A stretch of DNA of 64,000 bases from Mycoplasma sp. Bg1 (GTDB taxonomy: Bacteria > Bacillota_I > Bacilli_A > Mycoplasmatales > Hepatoplasmataceae), in NCBI GenBank assembly GCA_001641205.1, contig LSMX01000002.1, forward strand, positions 1 to 64,000. Reading direction: 5' to 3'. The notes under the pieces are model-generated. The model was given only the letters and a program-made list of their open reading frames with translations, made no database searches and had not been told where the DNA came from. Of this stretch, positions 51,909-63,288 are shown piece after piece. How positions within the stretch are numbered: position 1 is the first letter of the stretch; each line of letters opens with the position of its first letter. The translations under genes were made by a program, and so were the position numbers.

Positions 51909-52907
51909 ATGAAAAGAATATTAACAGGTATTACCCCATCAAATGAATTAACAATAGGAAATTATATTGGTGCAATCAAACAAATTCTTGTTATGCAGGA
52001 AAATCCTCAAAATGAAACTTTTTTGTTCATCGCTGATTTACATGCCCTAACAAATCCAATTACTCCAAAAGAACTAAAAGAAACAACTCTATCACATATT
52101 AAAATTTATCTTGCTGCAGGAGTTGATCCTAAAAAAGTCAAAATGTTTTTACAATCAAGTATTTATGGACATACTGAACTCTGTTGATATTTAACAATTA
52201 ATACAAGCCTTGGCCAACTTTCAAGATTAACCCAATTTAAAGATAAAAGTCAAAAACAAAAAAATAAAACAGAATCTATCCCCACCGGACTTTTAATGTA
52301 TCCTGTTTTAATGGCTGCTGACATTTTACTTTATAATGCAAATATTATTCCTCTTGGAAAAGATCAAACCCAGCATATGGAAATTGCCCGTGATCTTGCT
52401 GAAAAAATGAATAAGAAATATAAAACAAATTTAGTTGTTCCAGAAATTAAAACTCCAAAGGCAGGAGCAAAAATTATGGCCCTAAAAGAACCAACAAAAA
52501 AGATGTCAAAAAGCGATGATAATAGTGATAACACCATTTTTTTACTTGATGATGAAAAAGCTCTTACAAGAAAAATCATGACTGCTCTTACTGATAGTGA
52601 AAATAAGGTTTATTATGATGTAGAAAAAAAACCAGGAGTTTCAAATTTAATTACAATTTATGCTGCTATGAAAGGAATTGAACTTAAAAAAGCAGAAAGT
52701 GAACTAAAGGATTTAGATTATAAAAGTTTTAAAGAAGCAGTCCTTAATGTAGTTTTAAAAACTTTATTACCATTACAGAAAAAATATTATCAGATTACAG
52801 AAAAAGATGTAAAAAAAGCTTTAAATATAAATAAAGACTATATACAAAAAGAAGCAGAAAAGACTTTAGGAAACATAAAAGAAAAGATGGGATTTATATA
52901 TGAATAA
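51909..52907 (+). CDS. trpS: Tryptophanyl-tRNA synthetase
   Basis: 332 residues, class I. TGITPSNELTIGNYIGAI holds the HIGH-equivalent (TIGN), FLFIADLHALT follows, GKDQTQHMEIARDLA binds Trp, and EPTKKMSKSDDN is KMSKS. It must charge both tRNA-Trp species, including the UCA form that reads UGA, so it is central to the altered code. Trp codon use in its own gene includes TGA. Overlaps the next gene by eight bases. Confidence 0.97.
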
Positions 52908-53769
52908 AAAATGATTAATTGCTATAGATTTAGATGGAACCTTACTTGAGGATGGAAATGGAAATAATGAATGAACAAATTCGGATATTCCCCAAGAGAA
53001 TCTTAAAACTTTAAAAGAGTTAAGTAACATTGGACATAGGGTTGCAATTATTACTGGAAGACCTTGAAAAGATACAAAAGAAATTTATGAAAAATTAGGA
53101 ATTCCTGCTTTAGTTGCAAACTATAATGGAGCCTATATTCATAACCCTAATGATAAAAAATTCATGACTGCAGAATCAGCCATGAATAGAGTTTTAATTA
53201 AAGAGATGATTGATACAACCTCCTTAAAAAAATGCTTTACAAATATAATTATTGAATATAAAGAATCTGCTCATATTTTAAAAACAGACAAAAATATTAT
53301 GGAACAAATTCACTTATCTGTTGATGATAATATTATTCCATATAAAAAAGGAGATCAAATTATCGAAGACCCCTTTTCTGTTATTTTTAAAATTGAAACC
53401 ATAAATAAAGATGTTTATGATTTGCTTTCAGAATTAAAAAGAGAATATGGAGATACTTTTTTATTTAGATTTTGGGATGATAAAGCTAAAAAAGACTTTA
53501 TTTTAGAAGTTAATCAAAAAGCCGTAACAAAAGAAACAGCAATGAAATATATTGCAAGATATTATAATATTGATCCTTCAAGAACAATTGCTTTTGGAGA
53601 TGGGATGAATGATATCGATATGCTTGCTGGAGCAAATATTGGTGTTGCCATGAAAAATGCAAAAGGAATTGTAAAAAGTTATGCAAAGGATGTAACCGAC
53701 TTTTGCAATAATGAAGCAGGGGTTGCAAAATATTTACAAAAATTCTTTAAAGAAGATTTAAAAAAATAG
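52900..53769 (+). CDS. Cof-type HAD hydrolase
   Basis: 289 residues. HAD motifs: AIDLDGTLLEDG (nucleophile Asp), AIITGRPWKD (motif II), Lys in KAVTKETAMKYI (motif III), and TIAFGDGMNDIDMLAGANIGVAMKNA (motif IV). The cap type matches Cof/IIB phosphatases that act on sugar phosphates, FMN or PLP; the substrate is not predictable. The ATG lies in the trpS stop region. Confidence 0.93.
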
Positions 53770-53794
53770 TCCTTTAATAAAGAACTATTTTTTT
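53764..53794. terminator. Bidirectional terminator HAD / rsmE
   Basis: AAATAGT and ACTATTT pair, with inner TTTAATAAA pairs, between convergent stops; T and A tracts on both sides. Confidence 0.65.
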
Positions 53795-54492
53795 AAATAA
53801 TCAAGAATAGAAAGAGCATAATAAGCAGCTGTTTCAGTTCGTAAGATATTTTCACCAAAAGTAACAATTTTACTTCCTTCTTTTTTTAACAATTCTAATT
53901 CAAAAAGTTCAATTCCCCCTTCTGGACCAATTATTAAATAAATATTATTATAAGTAGACAAATTTTTTAATACCTGTGAAAAATAAAGATTAGTTTCGTT
54001 TTCATAAAAAGTTATAATTAAATCATTTTCTGTAAATATTTGATTTTTTAATTGAGTTAAATAATTTAATTTAGGGGGAACATTTCTTCCTGTTTGTTCA
54101 CAAGCTTCTAAAATTATTTTCTCAAAGCGATCTCTTTTCAAAATAAAATCTTTTATTAAAGTATTAGAACGATGTGCTTGTCAAAAAATAATATTATCAG
54201 CATTAAGTTCTACTGCTTTTTGTACAATCATGGCCATTTTTTTATTAGTTGAAATTCCTTGAATTAAATTAATAGATGGCTTTTTTAATTGTTTTGAAAA
54301 AACTTTCACTTTTTTTATAATTATTTTATTTTCAAAAAGAATTCCTGTTAATTCATAATTTTCATATAGACAAATAATTGTTTCTTCTTTTTTAATGCGC
54401 AAAACTTTTATTAATTGATTCAGAAGCTCTTTTTGAGGAATGATCTCTTTTGTAGGATTATCTTGATGATTTAAAATAAAAAATCTATGCAT
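53785..54492 (-). CDS. rsmE: 16S rRNA (uracil1498-N3)-methyltransferase RsmE
   Basis: 235 residues, SPOUT class. N-terminal PUA-like domain (HRFFILNHQDN; VLRIKKEETI), then the knotted SAM site: LIIGPEGGIELFELELL and ILRTETAAYYALSILDYL. It methylates U1498 of 16S rRNA. ATG overlaps the purB stop (TAATG). One TGA is Trp. Confidence 0.93.
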
Positions 54493-55781
54493 TAGAAAAC
54501 CCTTTTATAAATAGCATCAACTTCTTTTAAAAAATAATTAGGATCAAAACAACTTTCAAGTTGTTTTTTTGTTAATTTATTTTTTATAAAACTATCCTTA
54601 AATAATAATTTTTTAAATTCTACTTTCTTTTCAAAAGCTTTAGTAGTTAATTTTTGAATTTTATCATAAGCCTCTTCACGACTAACTCCCTTATTAATTA
54701 GTTCCATTAAAACCCTTTGTGAATAAATAATTCCATAAGTTAAATTGATATTTTCGAGCATCTGTTTTGGAAAAACAGTTAAGTTATCTAAAACTTTTCC
54801 ATATCTTGTAAGCATATAATCAATTAAATTAGTTGCATCTGGAATAATAATCCTTTCTGCAGAAGAATGAGAAATATCTCGCTCATGTCACAAAGGAATA
54901 TTTTCAAGAGCAGTAACATTGTATCCGCGAATTACCCTTGCAATTCCACACATGTTTTCACTTGCAATTGGATTTCTTTTATGAGGCATTGCACTTGAAC
55001 CTTTTTGAGTACTTGCAAAGGCCTCTTCCACTTCATGAACTTCTGTTCTTGCTAGATGTCTTATTTCCATTGCTATTTTTTCAATTGTAGAAGCAATTAA
55101 ACTAAGACTAAAAATATAAGCAGCATGGCGATCTCTTTGCAAAATTTGGGTTGAAATATGCACAGAACCTATTTCTAAATCTTTACAAACTAAATCTTGT
55201 AGTTCAACTCCAGTATTTGCAAAGTTACCAACTGCTCCACTAATTTTGCCAACCTCAATCTCACTTGCTGCAAGTTTGAAGCGATTAATATTTCTTTCCA
55301 TTTCATCATATCAAAGTGCTCATTTTAAACCAAAAGAGGTAATTTCCGCATGAACTCCATGTGTTCTTCCAATAATTGGAGTTTTTTTATAAAGAAGAGC
55401 TTTTTCTTTTAAAATTTTAGTAAACTCTTGTAAATTTTCCAAGATATATTTATCTGCTTTTTTTAGTTGAACTGCATAAGCAGTATCAACCACATCAGTA
55501 GAAGTAAGCCCATAATGAAATCATTTTTTTTCCGGTCCCAAAAGAAGTGAAATTGATCTTGTAAAAGCAATTACATCATGTTTAGTTTCTTTTTCTAATT
55601 TTTCAATTTCTATTAAATTTATTTTTGAATTTTGCAAAATTTTATTAAGCTCATCTTTTGAAATAAGATCTAATTTATTTCAAGCTCTTAAGGTTGCAAA
55701 TTCAATTTTTAAATAAGTTTCAAACTTATTTTGCAAGGTTCAAATTTCTTGCATTCTTTTTGTAGAATATCTATCAATCAT
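54492..55781 (-). CDS. purB: Adenylosuccinate lyase
   Basis: 429 residues, fumarase/aspartase superfamily. Visible: YGLTSTDVVDTA, GRTHGVHAE, and the family signature GSSAMPHKRNPIASE. It splits adenylosuccinate to AMP and fumarate; PurA, which makes the substrate, is 1.5 kb away, so together they give IMP-to-AMP conversion in a genome without visible de novo purine genes. TATAAT lies nine bases before the ATG without a Shine-Dalgarno. Several TGA-Trp codons. Confidence 0.96.
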
Positions 55782-55790
55782 AATATTATA

Positions 55791-55796
55791 ATTATA
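55791..55796 (-). promoter_or_regulatory. -10 box of purB, leaderless geometry
   Basis: TATAAT nine bases from the purB ATG. A second TATAAT (55785-55790) is too close to the ATG to serve. Confidence 0.5.
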
Positions 55797-55806
55797 CTCA
55801 TTGTTT

Positions 55807-57234
55807 TTATTGTGAATGTTTATGATGATGACTAAAATTTATAAAAACAAAACTAGTAATAAATAATAAGGCAATTCAAACATAACCAGAAACAGAACAA
55901 GTTGTAGTTGCTTCATAGAGATTTGCCATATTTCCTCCATTAGCAAGAGCACTTCCAAAGCCCATAATTAATCCTCCAATAAAACAATAAGCAAAAATTT
56001 TAAAATTAACATTTTTAAGTCTGAATGTAAAGTTTCCTTGAATTAAGAAAGAAATTATTGCACCCCCAATTACACTAATATTTAATCAAGAATAGGGATC
56101 ATGTCAAAACCCATTTAATCCAGATGAAACCATTGCTAGTTTTGGGTCAACTAGGGCAATTGGATAGCCAATTATTTCTATTGAAGCAGGATCAACAAAT
56201 CAATTAGTAACATAAAGTCCTCACATTCCAAAAGTTGTCGCAAAACCAAAATTACCATCAAAATTAAGATACATAGCAATTGTAATTATGGCAATTAAAA
56301 TAGCTCCAACTTTTTTAGAAATTCTTCTTTTAAAAAGAAAATAATAAATTCTTGAGCAAGTTTCATTTTTAATATAAGCAGGTCTATTTAATAGGTAATC
56401 TTTTTCATGATCGGGTTTTGGATTTTGAATAATTCCATATTTTTCTTTTTTTATTTTTTCAAGATAAAGTAATAATAAATAAATAACTCCTAAAATTACT
56501 AAATTTAGAAGCATCCCTTTCATTACTCCTCATTCTACTCAAAAATTAACTGCTTTGCCCCTTCCTAAAAATTTATATCCACTTTCAATAATTGTTGGGT
56601 CAGTTCCCATAAGTGGATAAGCAAAAAGTAAACCAATTGTAGAACCAAGTGCAATACTAAAAAGAATAATAAAACTTTTCCCTCCTCCTTCACCAAAAGA
56701 TTTTAAAATTCCTGAAGGACTTGAACCAGCAAGATTCATTCCTACTCCAAAAAGAATTCCTCCAATAATAAAGCCCAAAGAAATTTTTGTACTATGAGCA
56801 ATTGTTTCTGTAGATGAAATGGGATTAGAACTATTAATTAATAAATTAGCAAAAGAAAAAAAGATTGTTGAAATTATTAATAAAAGTATCAAACTTTTAG
56901 CAAGTTTATATTGACTATCTCGTACCCCTTTTAAAAAAGCATTGGAAAACCCAAAAAATGATCGATGAAGAATAAACCCAAAAAGTAAACCTGCAATAAT
57001 ATAAATCATTATTCTTGTTCCATTATAGTCAGGATAATAAATTCCTGAATCTGCCTCAAAACCATTATTAAAAATTAATTGAAAAATAATAATTCCAATA
57101 AAAATAAAAAGAATAAAAAATCCAAGTATTGCTTGGACCATCATTCTTTTAATCTTTATTGGAGGAACTTTATATTTTAAGGTATACTCTTCAATTAATT
57201 GATTATACTTATAAGTATTTTTGGGATCAAACAT
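55807..57234 (-). CDS. YeeE/YedE-family membrane protein
   Basis: 475 residues as one frame once TGA at 56539 and 56221 is read as Trp; in the standard code it looks like two proteins. Ten or more membrane helices in two related halves, each with the YeeE Gly-rich hairpin: GGILFGVGMNLAGSSPSG in the first and GGLIMGFGSALANGGNMA in the second. Family members (TsuA) import thiosulfate using conserved cysteines in LAGGC-type motifs; both are replaced here (Ser-Ser and Gly-Asn). A His/Lys tail (HHHKHS) ends it. AAAGGA precedes the ATG. Confidence 0.82.
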
Positions 57235-57308
57235 AGTCTTTTTTGTTTTCCTTTATAAATAAAAAGCTATAAAATAACAATTTATTTTACTATTATATAA
57301 TAAATAAA

Positions 57309-58601
57309 TTATTTTCATAATTTTTTTATATTAATTGTTTGATTTCGATCTGGCCCTACTGAAAATTGAGAAATTTTTACTCCTACATGTTTTTCAATTG
57401 CATCTAAATAATTTTTAGCATTTGAAGGTAAATCTTTATAAGTTTTAACTTGACTAATATTTTCTTTTCATCCAGGAAATTCTAGATAAATAGGTTTTGC
57501 ATTAGCAAAATTACTTTGACCTGCAGGAACATATTCGATTTTTTTACCATTAATTTCATAACTAATAGCAATTTTTAAAGTTTTTATTCCGGTCAAAACA
57601 TCTAAAAGGGTAATTGTTAAATCAGTTAAACCACTAACTCTTGCAGTGTGTCTTACAAGAACTGCATCAAATCAGCCAATTCGACGAGGACGACCTGTTG
57701 TTGTCCCATATTCATTTCCCACTTCTCTAATTTCACTAGCAATTTTATCATTAATTTCTGTGGGAAATCCCCCAACACCAATTCTTGTTGAATAGGCTTT
57801 AACTACTCCAAGTGTTTTTGAAATCATATAAGTAGGAATTCCTACATTCAAAGGAATTGAAGATGATGTTGGTGATGATGAGGTTACAAATGGATATGTT
57901 CCATGATCTATACATAGCAAAACTCCTTGTGCACCTTCAAAAAGGACCTTTTTTCCTGCTTCAAGAGCATTATAAACCATAAGTGAAGTGTTTGTAATAA
58001 ATGGTCGAAGAATTTCTCTTGCTGCAAGCATTTGGAGATGAATTTCATTAAAAGAAATTTGTTCTTCTCCATATGAATTAAAAATTTTATTTTTAGCTTC
58101 TACATTAACTTTAAGTAATTGAGCAAATAGTTTATCATCATACATATCTACAAAACGAATTCCTTCTCTTGCAATCTTGTCTGTATAAGCTGGTCCGATT
58201 CCTTTTTTTGTAGTTCCAATTTTTTGATTACCCTTTATTTTTTCATAAAGAGCATCTAGTTTTAGATGATAAGGAAAAACAACATGAGCAGACTCAGAAA
58301 TAAATAATTGAAAAATATTTACCTTTGCTTTTTCTAAATATTCCAATTCATCAATTAGTGCAAGAGGATTAATTACCATTCCTCCTGCTAGAACATTTTT
58401 TATTTTAGGATTAAAAATCCCTGAAGGAATAGTATGTAATGCATAACGCTTTCCATTAATAACAATTGAATGACCAGCATTATTTCCTCCTTGATAACGA
58501 ACAACTAAATTTGCCTCATTTGATAAATAATTAGTAATTTTACCTTTACCTTCATCGCCTCATTGAGTACCAATGACTGCAAGTGAATTATATTTTTTCA
58601 T
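57309..58601 (-). CDS. purA: Adenylosuccinate synthetase
   Basis: 430 residues; joins IMP and aspartate with GTP. GTQWGDEGKGKITNYL is the N-terminal GTP/catalytic signature; QGGNNAGHSIVINGK, GTTKKGIGPAYTDK, LFEGAQGVLLCIDHGTYPFVTSS and TTTGRPRRIGWFDAV are all family blocks. Paired functionally with purB upstream. Ends in LWK with a TGA-Trp two codons before the TAA. Confidence 0.97.
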
Positions 58602-58628
58602 TTTTCATCTTTTCTAATTTGAATTTAA

Positions 58629-59252
58629 TTATTCAAGTAATTTAACCATATCAGCTTTAGTAATATTTAGTTTATAAGTAATTCCATTTACATCAAGAAC
58701 TTCCTTTAATAATATTTCTGGTGCCTTGTTTCAGGCAATATTATTAGCATTTGCTATTTCTCCTAATTGATAAAGAGTATCTTTTGCTAAATAAGAAATA
58801 TGAGATAATTCAAGAAGTTGAATTAATTTTTCCTTTGCTAAATTACTAAAATCTAATTGTCTTCTTGTTGGCATAACAATTGAAACTGGTTTATTTACTA
58901 CATTTTCATTATTATTTTGTTTTTCTGGATTTTTTTCTTTAGCTTCTTGTTGGAATTTTTGTTGTGCAATTTCAAATTCGTTAAATTTATTAACTTTCAT
59001 TTGAAGTCTCATTAATTCCACATCTTTATAATTTGTTCTTTTTGAATAATTAGACATATTAAAAAACAAACTAAAAATAAGACCGATAATTCCAAATCCA
59101 AAAAATAATCAAAACATTGTTCATCAAACTGCAAATGAAATTTTGCACCCTTCTAATGTGGCCATTTTTTGTTCACATTGTTGTTTTGTTGCTTCATATA
59201 ATGTTTGATTATTAAAAACAAAGTTATCAAAGTTTTGCTTAGCTGTATTCAT
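58629..59252 (-). CDS. Membrane protein, paralogue A, with SAP/HeH-like C-terminus
   Basis: 207 residues. The N-terminal ~105 residues are paralogous to the next gene (same KQ-CEQKM-x-L-x-C pattern, a helix at about 39-62, then RTN and ELMRLQMK-N). A low-complexity Q/N/E linker leads to a C-terminal ~75-residue helical region ending ITYKLNITKADMVKLLE, which looks like a SAP/HeH-type helix-extension-helix (weak similarity by eye). Two cysteines flank CEQKMATLEGC on the N-terminal side of the helix. No known family. The start at MNTAKQNFDNFVF is set by the paralogue. Confidence 0.75.
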
Positions 59253-59353
59253 TGTTCTATTTAATTCCTTTATTAATATAATTTTACAATATTATCTTTT
59301 TATTTTTTTGATTTTTAGAAATTATTTATTTTTCAATTTTAATAAATTTAATT

Positions 59354-59689
59354 TTAATTATTATTTAATTGATTTTGAACTGGTACTTGAACATTTTGTT
59401 GTTGAAGTTCTAGACTTGCAAAATGATTAATTTTCATTTGCAATCTCATCAGTTCCTGATTCTTACGATTTGTTCTTGTTGAATTATTAGAAAAACCAAC
59501 AATTAAACTAATAACTAAACCTAAAAATATTCCTCCAAAAAAGATTCAAAATACTACTCAACCAGTAGAAAAAGTAATATTGCATGCTTGTAAAGCCATC
59601 ATTTTTTGTTCACACTCTTGTTTTGTTGTTTCTAACATTGATTGATCAGTAAAAACAAATTTATCAAAATTTTCTTTGGCTGTAGCCAT
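59354..59689 (-). CDS. Small membrane protein, paralogue B
   Basis: 111 residues. Same layout as paralogue A: MATAKENFDKFVF start, TKQECEQKMMALQAC with two Cys, one helix (STGWVVFWIFFGGIFLGLVI), RTNRKNQELMRLQMKINHF, then a short Gln-rich end. It lacks the C-terminal domain of A. Its ATG overlaps the stop of the upstream gene by one base (TAATG), so it is cotranscribed. Function unknown; a small scaffold or oligomer is one guess. Confidence 0.72.
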
Positions 59690-60255
59690 TATTTAGCTTC
59701 CCCGTTTTTTTTAGTTTTACTACTATTATCTTTTTTTGATTTTTTTGATTTTTTAGCTTTTTTATTTTTGCTAACACCATCTGTTGTTTTATTTTCAGTT
59801 TCTAATTTTGCTCTTTTTTTAGCTTTATTTTTTTTACCAACTATAATTCCATTTTTAGTTGTTCCATAAACTGATCATGAAAAAATAACAACATAAAATA
59901 ATGCTTCAATTCATAAGAAAATTGATTCAAAAATCATAAATCCTACTGACATATCATCTCATATACTTTCATCTTTAACGACACCATCGAGTTTGTCAGA
60001 GATAGCACCACTAATTACAATTGCTTCTTTAAATGAGGCATAACCCAAAATTATAACTAAAATTAACATTCCTACTCAAAAAGCTAATTTAACACTTGCT
60101 GAAATTTTATTAGCAAATTTACATTTATGTTTTTTACAAGAACATTTTTCTTTTTCGATATTTGTAGTATCTTTGCTTAATTTAAGATCATTATTTTCAA
60201 CTTCATCGAGGCTAGACATCTCAGTACCATCTTGATGTGCTTTTTCTAAATTCAT
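59689..60255 (-). CDS. Two-helix membrane protein with Cys/His knot and Lys-rich tail
   Basis: 188 residues. Order: acidic N-terminus; cysteine/histidine cluster EKCSCKKHKCKF (C-x-C-x3-H-x-C, about residues 37-46), which could hold a metal; helix at about 54-78 (KLAFWVGMLILVIILGYA); loop; second helix (FESIFLWIEALFYVVIFSW); and a very basic C-terminal tail (AKKSKKSKKDNSSKTKKNGE). GAGGAAGG lies eight bases before the ATG. First gene of a unit with paralogues B and A. No family recognised. Confidence 0.75.
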
Positions 60256-60290
60256 TATATAACCTTCCTCTTAATTTAACTACAATATAA

Positions 60291-61028
60291 TTATAATTTA
60301 TTTTTAATTAAAAATAAATCATAAAGTTCTTTCTGCTTGAATATTTTGTACTCTCCCAAAGGCAGATTATTAAGTTCTAAATAACCAATTCCAATTCTTT
60401 TTAAATTAATTACTGGATTATCCACTGCATCAAACATTCTTCGAATTTGATTTTTCTTCCCTTCAATAATAGTCATCTTAACAATTGCACTATTTTGTTC
60501 ATTTTTAATTAATTTTCATTTTTTAACTGGTTTTGTAACATAACCATCATCAAGTTCAATTCCTTTTTTTAAATTGTTAATTTCTTTTATTGTTAATGTT
60601 TTATTTAAAAAAACTAAATATGTTTTATAAATTTTATGACTTGGAGAATTAACTTTTTGAGCAAGCTCTCCATCTGTTGTTACAATAATTAAACCAGTAG
60701 TATTAACATCTAATCTTCCAATAGTAAACAAATTTCTTTTTCTAAATTCTGGGACAAGAGAAATGACCTCTTTACCTTTTTCATCAGTTCTTGCACAAAT
60801 AAAACCTTTTGGTTTATTTACTGCATAATAAATATGTTTAGTTTTAAATTTAACCTTTATTCCATTTATTTCTACGTTATCATTTATAGTTCCTTTTTGT
60901 CCAAGAACTGCTTTTTTTCCATTAACAAAAACTTCACCCTTTGTAATAAAGGTATCGACTTGTCTTCTTGAATAATTGCCATAGTTGGCAATTAATTTTG
61001 ATAATCTTATTTCTTCGCTATTCATCAT
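60291..61028 (-). CDS. rluB: RluB-family ribosomal pseudouridine synthase
   Basis: 245 residues. N-terminal S4 domain (SKLIANYGNYSRRQVDTFIT), then the RsuA/RluB core with GRLDVNTTGLIIVTTDGELA, whose Asp is catalytic, and EGKKNQIRRMFDAV. It modifies 23S rRNA near the peptidyl transferase centre in the RluB group; a 16S-specific RsuA role is less likely from the scpB-rluB neighbourhood, which matches Bacillus. One TGA-Trp at 60516. Starts 11 bases inside scpB. Confidence 0.93.
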
Positions 61029-61578
61029 CAGTTGAGTATAAAAATAATTCCTTTGTTGTTTCTACTGTTTTTTCAAATTCTTTTGGCATTGCAGGCAATT
61101 CTTCTAAAGTTTGTAAATTAAATAATTGTAAAAATCTATTTGTTGTTACAAATAAAATTGGTTTTCCAAGTGAATCGCTTCGACCAATATCTGTAATAAG
61201 TCCATATTCAAGTAATTTAGTAATTGCATAATCTGCGGCAACTCCACGAATTTTTTCAATTGCAGGTTTTGTTGTTGGCTGTTGATAAGCAATTATCGTT
61301 AATGTTTCTAAAGTTGTTTTAGCAAGACGAACAGTAATTGTTTTATCCATTCTTGAAGTTAATTCTTCAGAAATTGCTTTTGATAAAGTTAATCTAACTT
61401 GATTATTAGTATATTTAAGAACAACAGGATGGTTATTTGTAATTAAATGATTTTCTAATTCTTGCAAATTAGTTTTTATTTCCTCTCTTGAAGTTTTTGT
61501 AAGTTTTGCTAATTCATCAATAGTCGATCCATCAATACCTTTTAAAAACAAAATGGCATATAAAATTTTAATTTGCAT
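61018..61578 (-). CDS. scpB: Segregation and condensation protein ScpB
   Basis: 186 residues: two winged-helix domains, with the family pattern GSTIDELAKLTKTSREEI, LAKTTLETLTIIAYQQPTTKPAIEKIRGV and ITDIGRSDSLGKPILFVTT. It dimerises and bridges ScpA in the Smc condensin. I choose ATG 61578 because GAGGTG lies six bases upstream; a GTG nine bases earlier is possible. Overlaps scpA by 11 bases. Confidence 0.95.
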   Translation of the reverse strand: MQIKILYAILFLKGIDGSTIDELAKLTKTSREEIKTNLQELENHLITNNHPVVLKYTNNQVRLTLSKAISEELTSRMDKTITVRLAKTTLETLTIIAYQQPTTKPAIEKIRGVAADYAITKLLEYGLITDIGRSDSLGKPILFVTTNRFLQLFNLQTLEELPAMPKEFEKTVETTKELFLYSTDDE

Positions 61579-62356
61579 ATTGATCACCTCAATTCATTTT
61601 ATTATTCTCATCATTTAAAATTCTAATTTCAATATCAGATAAATCATCAGTTTGAATAAGTTTTATTATATGTCTACTTGTTAATTCTAAAATAACAAGT
61701 AGGGTAATTGCAACAAAATAAGAATTTGGAACCTCTCCAAGTAATGAAATAAATGTTGTATCATTATCTTGTTTTAATTGTGCAATAATTTCTTTTGTGC
61801 GTTGTTCAACAGTTATTTTTCTTAATTGAATTTTAATTGGTTTTACATCAAGAAGTTGATAATGAAATAAAACATTATGTAAGGCTCTTTCTAAATCTTT
61901 TGAACCTCTAGAAACAAGTTTTAAAATTCTATCACTATCATTTTCAATAAAGTTTTCAAAATCATCTACTATTTTTTCATAACCAAAGGTTGAATCACAC
62001 AATTTTTCAAGTTTAAAAGTTAAATTTTTATATTTTTCATAATTAATTAATCTTTCAAGTAAATTTTCAGTTTCAGCTTCATAATCATCTGGTTCTAAGA
62101 AAATATCTGTTTTTAACATATATTTTGCTTTTAAATCAATTAGTTGAGAAGCAAGAAGCATATATTCAGAAGCTTCATCAAGATTTAAATTATCTTGCAA
62201 GTGGGCAGTATTTACATAATCAACAAATTGGTCTGCAACCTCAACAAGAGAAAGTTCTAAAATGTCTAATTTTTTTGTTTTTATTAAATGTAAAAGAAGG
62301 TCTAATGGACCCTCAAAATTATCAAGTTTAAATTTTCTTTCAGAAATTTTAATCAT
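61568..62356 (-). CDS. scpA: Segregation and condensation protein ScpA
   Basis: 262 residues, kleisin of the Smc complex. N-terminal block FKLDNFEGPLDLLLHLIKTKKLDIL is the hallmark; the Smc-binding C-terminal winged helix includes SYFVAITLLVILELTSRHII. The codon at 61589 is TGA (Trp) and extends the protein to WGDQYAN. It lies 11 bases after plsC. Confidence 0.95.
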
Positions 62357-62367
62357 TTTTTATAGTT

Positions 62368-63252
62368 CTATTCTGTTTCAGAACTAATTTCAGCATTAAT
62401 TTCTTGTTGCAATTTTTTATTCTTTTTTTTCTCTTTGATAAAAGATTTTTCCTTAATATTTTTTAAGTGTTTTTTTTCATGAGGACTTAAACTTTTATAG
62501 TAATTTGTTAAGTCTTTTTGAATTAAAGTTTTTACTTTTTTACTTATTATTGGAGTTGGTAAATGCATATGATCTGCTGCTTTAAGCGGTTTATGTACAA
62601 TAATTTGAATTTTTGCTGTTTTTAATCGCAAAAGATTTCTTGCTTGTAATGTTCCAATTATTGTTATTGGAACAATTGGCAAATAATATCTTTGAGCAAA
62701 TTTAAAAGTTCCGTCTTTAAAATCAAGTAAATCACCAGTTAATGATCTAGTTCCTTCAGGAAAAACAATTACTGCGTGATTTGTTTGTTTTGCTTGTGCT
62801 GCTGCTGCATCTAGTTTAATTATTTGTTCACGAATTTTTGCTCGTGAAATAAAAAATCCATCACCGCCTCTAAAAAAACCACCAACAAGTTTACTTTTTT
62901 CTAAAACTTCTTTACCAACTGGAATTAAAGGAATTTTTCCTCCCAAAGCTTTTATTAAATAAAAAGGATCGAAATTTGAAGTATGATTTGGAGCAATTCA
63001 TGAAGCACCTTTTGGCAAATTTTCTTCACCAATAAGTTCAATATCAACTCCTATTCTTCATATTGTTTTTCTAACTTTTTTACGAATATATTCTCATCTC
63101 TCATCATAAGGATGTAAATTAGGATCTTGTTCTTTTTTGTTTTTTCGTAATCATTTATCAAGTCTTCTAGAACCAGATCATAGTCCTAATGGAAGCATTC
63201 AAAGAAAAATAATTCTGAAGATATTTTTTAAATAATTTGCTATTTCTTTCAT
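62368..63252 (-). CDS. plsC: 1-acyl-glycerol-3-phosphate acyltransferase PlsC
   Basis: 294 residues; adds the second acyl chain to make phosphatidic acid, upstream of PgsA. N-terminal membrane helix (NIFRIIFLWMLPLGLWSG), then acyltransferase motifs APNHTSNFDP (HX4D) and VIVFPEGTRSLTG, and GTLQARN. A long basic tail (HEKKHLKNIKEKSFIKEKKK) is longer than usual. Many TGA-Trp codons in the first 100 residues. Heads the plsC-scpA-scpB-rluB unit. Confidence 0.94.
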
Positions 63253-63288
63253 TTATAATAATCCTTACTTTTATATTATACTTATAAA

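Noticed and set aside
56221..57234. Two adjacent YeeE half-proteins as a split transporter.
   Set aside because: Both are in the same frame, joined by TGA and sense codons only (NFW, VEWGV, MKGM), so it is a single protein.
1329..62946. Many genes (valS, der, ezrA, dnaE, lon, YeeE and others) look broken into pieces, as if pseudogenes or frameshifted.
   Set aside because: The breaks are in-frame TGA codons. tRNA-Trp(UCA) is encoded here, and reading TGA as Trp restores normal lengths and motifs in every case.
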